A stretch of 46,876 bases of DNA, taken from assembly GCF_021530565.1 (NCBI RefSeq), contig NZ_JAKGBI010000031.1:1-46876 (forward strand). Direction: 5' to 3'. This document shows, piece by piece, positions 26,201-32,806 of the stretch (position 1 is its first letter; the number at the start of each line of letters is the position of its first letter). The stretch is from Pseudoalteromonas sp. SMS1. GTDB taxonomy: Bacteria; Pseudomonadota; Gammaproteobacteria; Enterobacterales; Alteromonadaceae. The notes beneath the pieces are model-generated. The model saw only the letters and a program-made list of their open reading frames with translations. It did no database searches and was not told the origin of the DNA. The translations under genes were made by a program, and so were the position numbers.

Positions 26201-26360
26201 GCGTGGCACCTGGGTACGGAACTACAATGTCAATTTGGTAGGTCTCGATTTCTGGAAGCGTTTCTCTCTTAATCTGTGGCAAACTAAAAATACCAATAGC
26301 CAGAAATAGTACCATCAATATGTTTGCAGCCGTGGGATGCGCAATAAAAAACCTGATCAT
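23229..26360 (-). CDS. RND efflux pump, inner-membrane permease (HAE1/AcrB-like)
   Basis: 1043 residues, normal for the family. It starts 'MIRFFIAHPTAANILMVLFL' (TM1), then a large periplasmic porter domain to ~330. A second half repeats this layout ('FRHWNDQVLDLNTRLIRYRY' before TM7). The proton-relay Asp pair is in 'ALGILMDDAIVIAESIGTKV' (TM4). 'GFISLAGIVVNDSILLVQFV' is the matching segment in TM10. It overlaps the adaptor gene by one base (TAATG). With the adaptor it should drive proton-coupled efflux through an outer-membrane channel, whose gene is not in the window. Substrates are unknown; brominated phenols and pyrroles are an inference from position. Confidence 0.93.
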   Translation of the reverse strand: MIRFFIAHPTAANILMVLFLAIGIFSLPQIKRETLPEIETYQIDIVVPYPGATPENVEQKICLSLESALDGISFMEEKHCVARQNLGQMTVKMFEHGDFEQFTTDVKNAIDTIDDFPSQVEQWTIKERGRTQDVVSVALAAKGGDLSRVELKALAEKVKQQLLRHPEIPIVEINDFSKHQLRITASQAMLRQHGLSVQELGQRVKNQNVELPLGTLNTPYSDTQIRLMDERRDSESLADLVISFGSQGNDVTIADLGEVKDTFEKDENRVFYNDRQAAILTIQKNSVDDSLSVLKATEQVVEEIKQTLPDTVLLTLTSDNTSLVKDRISLLISNAWQGLLLVFGVMWLFFSFKYAFWVVMGLPVSFLASFFLMLHFGISINMLSMVALLLALGILMDDAIVIAESIGTKVEHGLSVKEAVLQGTLVVLPGVLSSFVTTLCIFIGLVFIEGNLGQILKVIPIVLISVITVSLVEAFLILPNHLSHALQSKSKQTTLSAKVGEIRTRFDAKFRHWNDQVLDLNTRLIRYRYLVIGSVVACFLFSLSMLISGTLKFTAFPDIDGDVLQGRLLMPNGTPFQVTRQTMQKIEEALKRTNQKLSEDEDAELVKAITITYGENPDYQDEGANLAYISVDLLSAEQRNTTIQVFSDTWRDELGALPEALTMSFKEPKLGPQGRAVDVRLKSDDVTQLTHAAYALKNWLRGYQGVQNITDNLRPGKPEYTLTLKQGTLDLGINSAIIANQLRPAFQGAKLLETHVGLEDYEVTIKLDNDSLDEYSDFDNFPIIHPSSHIAIPLSALVHIEQTRGFAVINRVDNQMSVSVYADVDSELNTASAVVGDLKKHFLSDLQVRFPDVTYSIEGEVKNAGITQASMRRAMLMGMIGIFLLLALQFHSYIEPLIVMVSIPLAMIGVIWGHFIMGINFSMPSLMGFISLAGIVVNDSILLVQFVKSRVKQGMSVHEAAAQASHDRFRAVVLTSVTTIAGMTPLLFETSLQAQILIPLATSIVFGIMTSTCLVLLVLPCLYSILEDFGVAKPHTSHKSVHA

Positions 26361-27712
26361 TAGTGCAACTCCTTCGCGCTCACTTTACTCAACTGCTCTG
26401 TAATATCTGTAAAGTGAAGCTTTGTGCCTTCAATGGCCGGAAACAGATCCGTTGTGACAAGCCGAACACCTACTAAGCTCTCATCTTTTAGTAAAAAGCT
26501 ATCACCTTGTTTCATTGCTCCTTGCATATTCACTTTTCTCAGCAAATCATTCTCGTCTGCTATCAGTGCATATTGACCTCGCACCGCGTGCCTCGGCACA
26601 ACCACGAACGTGCGCTCTGCAGCCGATAATGAAACCTTTGCACGCATTCCTGCTAATAATGGAGGCTTTTTACCTAGCTTTATTTGCTTATAACTATTTT
26701 CAATTGCAACCACCACACCAATAGTTTGACTTTGAGGATCTATTTCGTCACTCAACCGCTCTATACTCGCTTGCCACGTGGCGCCGCTTTGCGACAGAAT
26801 TTCAACGGATGCTGCCAACCCTTGTGCTCTTAAATAAGTTGCCATCCCATCGCTGGAGATATTCTCGATATTTGGCTTATGTTCAAAAAAGCCAGAAAAT
26901 TGATTAAAAGAACTATAGGTAAATTGTGCATTAATGAGCACTTTTTCTACATCACTGGCGCTAAATAGTGCCGCGCCTTTGGTCACTAACTGCGAACGTT
27001 CGACATTGACTTGATGGATGCGACCTGTGAATGGTATGCGAATTTCGGTACGTTTTATATCCAGCTGCGCTTTATTGAGGTCTGCTTGGGCTTTTGTTAC
27101 TTGTGCCTGCAAAGCTTTAATTTCTAGTGGGATCAAACGCTTTTGATTCATATATCGCTGCAGATCTTGCTGCTGGATCAATACATTCTGCTTGGCTCTG
27201 TCGAGTTCGGTTTGCGATATACTCGACCTATCGAACAGTGACTGTAAACGCTGAAATTCTGAATCAGCAATACCTAACTTGTGTTCACTTAGGCTAATGT
27301 CTAACTTATTGTTGTCTTGAGCGGTTCGTTTAGCCGCTAAATCGACTTCTGCCGTCGCCAAATTCGCTTGTGCTTTTGCAAACTGCAATTGGTAGTCACT
27401 GTCATCGATTTTGATCAATAATGTTTCGGCTTTGAATATTTCGCCTTTTTTAAGTGCGGGGTGCAGGTAAGTGACAGTACCGGAGACCTCAGCAAGACTG
27501 TTTAATTGAATATTAGGTTTAACCTTACCGTAACCTGTTATTTCGGGGCGCACTGATTGCTGTGTCAAGACCTGATATTGAGCAAGTTGTCCCACCTGGT
27601 CTTTATCATCATGTTTAATTGATAATTTTAATTTAACAATTAAAACCACCAATAGAATGCCAACTGCAACCGCAATTGGCAGATTTTTTTTTGCACTAAA
27701 ATCCCACCTCAT
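26360..27712 (-). CDS. RND efflux pump periplasmic adaptor (membrane fusion protein)
   Basis: 450 residues from the ATG at 27712 (AAGGAG ten bases upstream). Longer in-frame starts reach into the tetR gene and are rejected. An N-terminal membrane anchor (about residues 9-25) is followed by the barrel-sandwich half motif 'AEVSGTVTYLHPALKKGE' and a long alpha-hairpin (~100-215, 'DSEFQRLQSLFDRSSISQTE' and a heptad-rich return). Then come the second lipoyl half 'IRIPFTGRIHQVNVERSQLV' and the beta-barrel/membrane-proximal domain. It links the pump to an outer-membrane channel. The start lies inside the last codons of the TetR gene (17-base overlap), so translation is coupled. Confidence 0.9.
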   Translation of the reverse strand: MRWDFSAKKNLPIAVAVGILLVVLIVKLKLSIKHDDKDQVGQLAQYQVLTQQSVRPEITGYGKVKPNIQLNSLAEVSGTVTYLHPALKKGEIFKAETLLIKIDDSDYQLQFAKAQANLATAEVDLAAKRTAQDNNKLDISLSEHKLGIADSEFQRLQSLFDRSSISQTELDRAKQNVLIQQQDLQRYMNQKRLIPLEIKALQAQVTKAQADLNKAQLDIKRTEIRIPFTGRIHQVNVERSQLVTKGAALFSASDVEKVLINAQFTYSSFNQFSGFFEHKPNIENISSDGMATYLRAQGLAASVEILSQSGATWQASIERLSDEIDPQSQTIGVVVAIENSYKQIKLGKKPPLLAGMRAKVSLSAAERTFVVVPRHAVRGQYALIADENDLLRKVNMQGAMKQGDSFLLKDESLVGVRLVTTDLFPAIEGTKLHFTDITEQLSKVSAKELH

Positions 27713-28340
27713 CGATGTCACTCTCCTTAAGTCCATGTATAAAACGCTGGTATAAATCCTTTGCCCATTGCTCACCTTGAATTTCAGTGTCGTCAATTCC
27801 CCAAGCCTGCTGTCTTAAAGTCTTTAAAATATATGGAGATACTAACAATGTAATGAGCTGAAAAGCCGCTAGTCTGGCTTTTCGTAAATCTTTAACTCCC
27901 GCCTCTTGCTGGATAAGTTTGGGTAAAAATTTCGAGACACGTGCGGGAAACGCAGCCATGAAAGCCTGAGCTAATGGCGTCGTCTTATTGAGTACTTCCT
28001 CACTGAGTAAATGAACAAACCCTGGGTGAGTTTGCAATATTTCAGCAAATCGACAAATGAACAAATACAATGGCTTTTCATGCTCATGGAGGGCTTCAAA
28101 CTGAGCAAAATGTTCATCCGCAATTGCCTGAATTAGGTGCACAAATAAACTCTCCTTGCCACCAAAATAGTACTTTATCATTGCCGAATTGATGCCTGCT
28201 TGAGCCGCAATGTCACGAATTGTAATTTGACTATACGATTTTAAATTGAGAAGCTCTTTGGCGGCCAATATCAGTTTTGCTCGCTGCTCAGCTTGCTTAA
28301 CTTCACATACTGGTCTTCCTCTTGTGACTTTTGTTGTCAT
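27696..28340 (-). CDS. TetR-family transcriptional regulator
   Basis: 214 residues from the ATG at 28340; longer in-frame starts run back to the exporter gene and would add an atypical lysine-rich tail. The HTH is 'ITIRDIAAQAGINSAMIKYYFGGKESLF' in sequence (read as two parts, about residues 37-65). The C-terminal ligand domain is helical. The N-terminal 'KVTRGRPVCEVKQAEQR' is the basic arm usual in TetR proteins. It is located between the exporter and the RND genes on the same strand, so it probably represses this operon and responds to a pump substrate. Confidence 0.88.
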   Translation of the reverse strand: MTTKVTRGRPVCEVKQAEQRAKLILAAKELLNLKSYSQITIRDIAAQAGINSAMIKYYFGGKESLFVHLIQAIADEHFAQFEALHEHEKPLYLFICRFAEILQTHPGFVHLLSEEVLNKTTPLAQAFMAAFPARVSKFLPKLIQQEAGVKDLRKARLAAFQLITLLVSPYILKTLRQQAWGIDDTEIQGEQWAKDLYQRFIHGLKESDIDEVGF

Positions 28341-28431
28341 GTTCTGTTCCAACGCCTTTTTTATTTTTTTAATCACGGAGTTAATTAAATAAAAAGTTTT
28401 GGTCTCAGTCAAACAAATGTTTAATATTTGA

Positions 28432-29331
28432 TCACACATTTAGGTTTTGATGCCACAATTCATAGCTCGTAAAAGACACTTCCAAAACAATCAGCAGTAA
28501 CAAAAAGCTCACTAATTGACCCACTTTAACTTTTGAGCAAACATAAGCCCCTAAGGGTGCACCTACAACAACGATAGGAATTGCCGCCAACAAATAGCTT
28601 TCAATTTGCGGTGTAATTGCCTGTAAATGCCACGCATTGACCGCACTCCCGACAAGTGACGTAAACGCCATGACAACGACAGATGTCGCAGTCGCTTTTT
28701 TAATATCTGCGTTATACGCAATGACTAACAAAGCAAATAAAGCAATATCTGAACCAGAACCCACTAACCCACTCGCGACCCCACCTACAAACGCCACTAA
28801 CATAAAGCGAATCTTACTCGGGTTAATATGTTGGGCACTTTCTTGGTGATGTGCTTTACGCCACCAGCGCAATAGCATGGTCACAGCAAAACATAACAAT
28901 AAAAAACTGAATATTGATTTAACAAGCAATCTGGGGGACAGTGGTGCAATGTACAGCAAACTCAATACGACCCCCAGTGCTGACATGGGTAATGCCAAAA
29001 TCACTAAATTCGTGTAAATAGGAATGCGCCGGCACAGTATGGTAATTGTCGCAGCAGTCATACCAAAGCTTTGTATCGCCAAAGAGAAGACTTTGGCAGT
29101 GCTGGGATCAATGTGCAAAACCTTCGTCATTACTGGAAATGCGACCGCTCCTCCCCCTAACGCAGTCCCTCCAGCAACAAACGAGCCCAATGCCATGGTC
29201 GCCGCCACCTCAACCTCTTGCAATATTTGCAATAAAGCACTTGAAAACCCTTGTATCCAAATCAACGCAGCATAAATAAAAAGCGTAAAGTAAAAAGGCC
29301 ATGTCGCTGGCTGTCTCAGTTTATCAATCAT
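28432..29331 (-). CDS. TSUP-family (TauE/SafE) membrane exporter
   Basis: 299 residues from the ATG at 29331 (GAGGA five bases upstream); a TTG four codons earlier overlaps that Shine-Dalgarno. It has eight predicted membrane helices and the two family signatures 'GSFVAGGTALGGGAVAFPVM' and 'FVGGVASGLVGSGSDIALFA' (tandem halves). The family exports sulfite, sulfoacetate and other small organic anions, with few members characterised. It is the first gene of the leftward operon exporter-tetR-adaptor-pump, which is an unusual partner for an RND system. Confidence 0.85.
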   Translation of the reverse strand: MIDKLRQPATWPFYFTLFIYAALIWIQGFSSALLQILQEVEVAATMALGSFVAGGTALGGGAVAFPVMTKVLHIDPSTAKVFSLAIQSFGMTAATITILCRRIPIYTNLVILALPMSALGVVLSLLYIAPLSPRLLVKSIFSFLLLCFAVTMLLRWWRKAHHQESAQHINPSKIRFMLVAFVGGVASGLVGSGSDIALFALLVIAYNADIKKATATSVVVMAFTSLVGSAVNAWHLQAITPQIESYLLAAIPIVVVGAPLGAYVCSKVKVGQLVSFLLLLIVLEVSFTSYELWHQNLNV

Positions 29332-29857
29332 GGTATTCCTCAATCCCTGCTACAATGGCTGGCAGTCTAACAAAAGGGAAATAGCGCTGCGAATAGTCTT
29401 ATCGGACCATAGGTTGGACTAATTCAAAAAAACATATTTTTTACGAGCAGCAAAAAATAAAGATCATGTCACTTCCTGGAAAATGGGTGAATTTTCCCAC
29501 CTCTCTTTGATCCAGATCAACTTGACATTTCTTTCCATCAAGAAATAGTACTAAAAAGCCCAAATATATTCAATAAATACAACAAGATAATAAGAATAAT
29601 CTATTCATTCAAAACAACCAAAACATGGTATATAAATATTTTAATAACGTTAAAAAAGCATAAAAGAACATTTTTTTAATCTTTTATACTTATTTACCAC
29701 ACAATTCTTTCACTTTTCGTTGATATCAATTCCCCGTTCATGTTTAATTAATCGTGCGATTAATTAAATGGAAGACCGTCAGAACAAGATCGGTTTAGCG
29801 CAATGATGCGAACAACCGGTGTGCCTTTTGAGATCGTATTTGTAAAGGAGAATGCAT
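29332..29857. other. Divergent intergenic region with operator candidates
   Basis: About 525 bases between the exporter (leftward) and the LuxR-type gene (rightward), with no gene. It contains GGACCATAGG (29404-29413) followed by TTGGACTAAT, similar to the repeats before bmp8. It also contains an inverted repeat GGAAAAT/ATTTTCC (29478-29497) and an FNR-type box (29507-29520). The stretch 29560-29720 is very AT-rich. Confidence 0.55.
29507..29520. promoter_or_regulatory. FNR/Crp-family box TTGAT-N4-ATCAA
   Basis: TTGATCCAGATCAA matches the FNR (anaerobox) consensus at all ten fixed positions. One base after it comes TTGACA (29522-29527), a good -35 element pointing right, but no good -10 follows at the right distance. 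It may control the LuxR-type gene or the exporter operon in response to oxygen. Confidence 0.6.
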
Positions 29858-30526
29858 ATGTTTTTGGGTTGCACAAAAGAACTATCTAGCGTATTAAAAG
29901 CAATCGAATTATTGAAAACTTCAATTTTTGAACACTCATTAGATGGAACAATATTTCAAGAAGCGATGTCGTTTGCTGAGTCGGATGAACTTTATTTAGC
30001 CTTGGTTGATAAAACAAGTATGGAAGTGAAAACAGAGTATTTACGCTCATTCCCCGAGCAATTTAAAGACGACTTATTAACACTTGCGAGATTAAAGCAG
30101 TTTAAAAATCTTAATCTGCTTAAAAGCTTATGTAAGGATAGAAACCCTCTCTCAGATGTCACGATTTACGATTTAGACAATCCAAACTCTAATTACCTCA
30201 CGCTCGTCGCATTTAACAATAAGCGTTCTAACCGCAGTGCGCCAGCATCCTATTTAATTGAACTCATTTTACCTTATTTGCATAAAGCACTTGTTGCACG
30301 TTATCAGTCGGATAAAACAAATCGCTCACCAATAAAAACATTAACTAGTCGAGAAAAAGAAGTGCTTGATTGGATCTCATCAGGTAAAACGAATGGCGAA
30401 ATTGGCATGATTCTGGGTATTAGCCAGTACACAGTAAAAAACCACGTTGCCAAAATTCTTGAAAAACTTAACGCGCCAAATCGCTCAGCAGCAATGGCAC
30501 TCAGTAAAGAATTAGGTCATAGATAA
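29858..30526 (+). CDS. LuxR-type (GerE HTH) transcriptional regulator
   Basis: 222 residues from the second ATG at 29858, which has AAAGGAG seven bases upstream (the first ATG at 29852 is too close). The C-terminal 65 residues are a textbook GerE helix-turn-helix: 'LTSREKEVLDWISSGKTNGE', 'IGMILGISQYTVKNHVAKIL', 'EKLNAPNRSAAMA'. The wording of this region resembles EpsA/XrtB-type LuxR regulators. The N-terminal ~150 residues match no family I recognise with confidence. There is no LuxI synthase or histidine kinase nearby. It is a possible local regulator of the exporter operon or bmp genes. Confidence 0.85.
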   Translation: MFLGCTKELSSVLKAIELLKTSIFEHSLDGTIFQEAMSFAESDELYLALVDKTSMEVKTEYLRSFPEQFKDDLLTLARLKQFKNLNLLKSLCKDRNPLSDVTIYDLDNPNSNYLTLVAFNNKRSNRSAPASYLIELILPYLHKALVARYQSDKTNRSPIKTLTSREKEVLDWISSGKTNGEIGMILGISQYTVKNHVAKILEKLNAPNRSAAMALSKELGHR

Positions 30527-30554
30527 GTTTATCGCCCATGAACATGAAAATACT

Positions 30555-30583
30555 CATGTACAACTAAGATATTGGTGTACATG
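30555..30583. other. Hairpin between convergent luxR-type and hxlR genes
   Basis: CATGTACA (30555-30562) and TGTACATG (30576-30583) form an 8-bp perfect dyad, extendable by a wobble and a GC pair, with a 13-base loop. No T-run follows. It may be a weak two-way terminator or a protein site. Confidence 0.4.
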
Positions 30584-30620
30584 GGTATATAAATACCTGG
30601 CCATGACATTTACCTAACTA

Positions 30621-30938
30621 TTATAACTGAATATCGTATGATTCTGACCACTCTCTGAGCTGCTCTAATATACCTAACGCTGAACGGCCAAAACAGGTTA
30701 GCGCGTAAGTAACAGCAACTGGTCGCTCACTAACACCCGTTCTGACCCCCCTCGCTTGTTCAAGTTCTTTAAGCCGTTGGTCAACCATTTTCATTGTTGC
30801 CTCACCTAACAGCCAAACCAAATCATTAAACCTGACGGGTTCATCTTTCAAATGATAAATAATCGAGCCCTTCCACTTGCCTCCGATAAGGCGCATGCCT
30901 TTTTCTATCGCGCAAGGTTCATGACACGCATTGTATAC
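30621..30938 (-). CDS. HxlR-family regulator lacking a normal start codon
   Basis: The conserved winged-helix reads 'CAIEKGMRLIGGKWKGSIIY', then 'RFNDLVWLLGEATMKMVDQR' and 'AVTYALTCFGRSALGILEQL'. The first available ATG (30896) begins inside the conserved core and loses the family's N-terminal Cys segment. Upstream codons still encode a perfect HxlR N-terminus (VYNACHEPCAIEKG), but from there to an in-frame TAA there is no ATG, GTG or TTG. A GTA at 30938 sits nine bases after an AAAGG Shine-Dalgarno, exactly where a start is expected. So the start codon seems to have mutated (perhaps GTG or ATG to GTA). Function is probably lost or weak; the neighbour is a pseudogene. Confidence 0.65.
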   Translation of the reverse strand, partial: VYNACHEPCAIEKGMRLIGGKWKGSIIYHLKDEPVRFNDLVWLLGEATMKMVDQRLKELEQARGVRTGVSERPVAVTYALTCFGRSALGILEQLREWSESYDIQL

Positions 30939-31098
30939 TTTTTCCGACCTTTACTATTTGTTCTTATTCAGCTTTTCATTTTTTACTATCAAAATTATTA
31001 GGTTACTAAAAGTATACTAATTGATATTGCACATCAGGTACCTAAACTTTACCACACGACAGTTTGTTGGATAAACCAACACAATAGGAAGCCAGAAT

Positions 31099-31547
31099 GT
31101 GCGTAGTATACTTATCAACATGCCCACCACGCTTCCCCTTTCTCAAAGGGCAAATTAAATACCACGCTCATGGACCATGCCGTGGCTTTTTTGACCCGTA
31201 AAGGCTGCGTATGGCGAGTAGTGACAATACAAGGTGACATTCGCATTGAACAACAACTCGATAATCATCAATGGGCCGGCTCTATATGTTGCTGTCGCCA
31301 ATAAATTGGATTGCCGAGATCTGGCCTTTTAAAAAGTATTTGGTCGAAGTGTTTACCGCCGGTACGGCGGGTGCTTTATGTCATGGAGATGCGTTTTTCG
31401 ATTGCAAACCCATTGATGATCTACTATTTCATATGCATATGAATTTTAAATTTTTTGGCATAACTTCTATACCATCCTTTGCATGTTACGACGTGTTGAA
31501 AAAACGCCGATATTGCAAAAGACTTGCAACGTTTTGAAGCCATTTAA
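31099..31547 (+). pseudogene. mdaB-like NAD(P)H quinone reductase, degraded
   Basis: Pieces of one flavodoxin-fold quinone reductase lie in order in different frames. GTG at 31099 (AGGAAG upstream) gives MRSILIN. A shift near 31115 leads to 'AHHASPFSKGKLNTTLMDHA' through 'QQLDNHQWA'. A second shift near 31275 leads to 'PINWIAEIWPFKKYLVEVFT' and 'GALCHGD'. About 40 residues are then missing. The frame resumes 'DDLLFHMHMNFKFFGITSIP'. A last shift in the A-run near 31500 restores 'NADIAKDLQRFEAI' and a stop at 31545. Intact relatives of MdaB are ~195 residues. HxlR regulators commonly sit divergent to such genes, and here both partners are damaged. Confidence 0.8.
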
Positions 31548-31571
31548 CACAACTCTATTAAGGAATTAATC

Positions 31572-32117
31572 ATGTCTCATCATTACACCCAAAAACTCCA
31601 TCCTGGGGTTAAATTTCCAGAAGTGACCGTGTCGTTACTCAATGGCGAACAGCGAACATTGGGCGACCCACAAAGTGGACTAGACTGGCAAATTGTATTG
31701 ATATACCGAGGGAAACATTGCCCTCTTTGCACAAAATACCTAAACCAGCTTGAAACCTATAGAGACAAACTAGCCGAAATTGGTGTCGACATAATTGCGG
31801 TGTCTGGTGATAGCAAAGATCAGCTTGAAACTCATTTACAAAATGTGTCTGTAGGTTACCCAATTGCATACGGGTTACCTTTAGAAAAAATGAAAACCTT
31901 AGGCTTGTACATTTCTGTTCCTCGTTCAGAGCAGGAAACCGATCATCCTTTTGCAGAGCCCGCATTGTTTGTCGTGAATTCACAGGGCAATATTCAAGTC
32001 ATTGATATTTCAAATAACCCCTTTGTTAGGCCTGAACTGGCAGCGTTAACGAATGGGTTAGCTTGGATCCGCAACCCTGATAACAATTATCCAGTGCGTG
32101 GCATGCATACTTTTTAA
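31572..32117 (+). CDS. Peroxiredoxin-like thiol-redox protein (AhpC/TSA family)
   Basis: 181 residues, start supported by AAGGA. Thioredoxin fold with the redox site Cys50-P-L-Cys53 in 'IYRGKHCPLCTKYLNQLE', followed by 'GVDIIAVSGDSKDQLETH' and the cis-Pro region 'EPALFVVNSQGNIQVIDIS'. The HCPLC form (rather than the peroxiredoxin TxxC) is seen in the AhpC/TSA subgroup of unknown substrate. It likely reduces peroxides or disulfides in the cytosol. It precedes kefF/kefB-like genes by 69 bases, and may form one stress operon. Confidence 0.85.
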   Translation: MSHHYTQKLHPGVKFPEVTVSLLNGEQRTLGDPQSGLDWQIVLIYRGKHCPLCTKYLNQLETYRDKLAEIGVDIIAVSGDSKDQLETHLQNVSVGYPIAYGLPLEKMKTLGLYISVPRSEQETDHPFAEPALFVVNSQGNIQVIDISNNPFVRPELAALTNGLAWIRNPDNNYPVRGMHTF

Positions 32118-32186
32118 AGGTTGGCAGTTTAAATTGGGTATTTTTAGCCCTTTTGTGCCTTTTAGCTCAACTTTTGGCGGTCTATT

Positions 32187-32804
32187 ATGAATAAAAATAA
32201 AATCTTGCTCTTGTTTGCACACCCATCACCACATCGCTCTGAAGTGAACTGTCCGATGTTTGAATATGCACGCGCCCTTGAGTACGTCACGGCCGTTGAT
32301 CTCTATGCGCACTATCCAACCTATCAAATTGACATTGACAAAGAACAACGTCAGCTTAACGCGCACGATGTCATCATCTTTCAATTTCCTTTTTACTGGT
32401 ATTCAACTCCTTCTATATTAAAAGAATGGCAAGATCTGGTACTTGAATATGGTTATGCCTATGGTCATGGAGGCACCGCTTTACATGGCAAAATATTTTT
32501 ATGTGCTATCAGCGCCGGAGGTCGAGCAGACGCATATCGTACCAATGGTTATAACCATTTCAATGTGCGAACGCTTTTGCAGCCTTTGGAGCAAACTGCG
32601 TATATTACGGGTATGCAATACCTCCCGCCATTTGCACTTTTCAGCAGTCGGAGTGCACTCGCCGATGGGACACTTGCACAGCATTTGCAAGACTGGAAAT
32701 TACTATTAGAAGAATTACATCATAATAAGTTCGACCCAAACAGTGTAGATTCACTTGTTACGATCAATGAATTGTTAGACACCCGTCATCAAAGAGAGCG
32801 CTGA
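32187..32804 (+). CDS. KefF-like NAD(P)H quinone oxidoreductase
   Basis: 205 residues, flavodoxin-like fold. 'LLLFAHPSPHRSEVN' binds FMN phosphate; 'VDLYAHYPTYQIDI', 'IIFQFPFYWYSTPSILKEWQ' and 'GMQYLPPFALF' are hallmark segments of the KefF/YabF group. In E. coli KefF binds and activates the glutathione-gated KefC channel and reduces quinones. Here its stop lies two bases before the KefB-like gene, a direct sign that the two work together. Confidence 0.9.
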   Translation: MNKNKILLLFAHPSPHRSEVNCPMFEYARALEYVTAVDLYAHYPTYQIDIDKEQRQLNAHDVIIFQFPFYWYSTPSILKEWQDLVLEYGYAYGHGGTALHGKIFLCAISAGGRADAYRTNGYNHFNVRTLLQPLEQTAYITGMQYLPPFALFSSRSALADGTLAQHLQDWKLLLEELHHNKFDPNSVDSLVTINELLDTRHQRER

Positions 32805-32806
32805 TT

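Noticed and set aside
29858..30526. Quorum-sensing LuxR receptor
   Set aside because: The HTH is LuxR-type but the N-terminal part does not show the acyl-homoserine-lactone-binding pattern, and there is no LuxI gene in the window.
31271..31537. An 88-codon open frame that could be called a hypothetical protein
   Set aside because: It is the middle piece of the broken mdaB-like reductase; homologous text continues in other frames on both sides.
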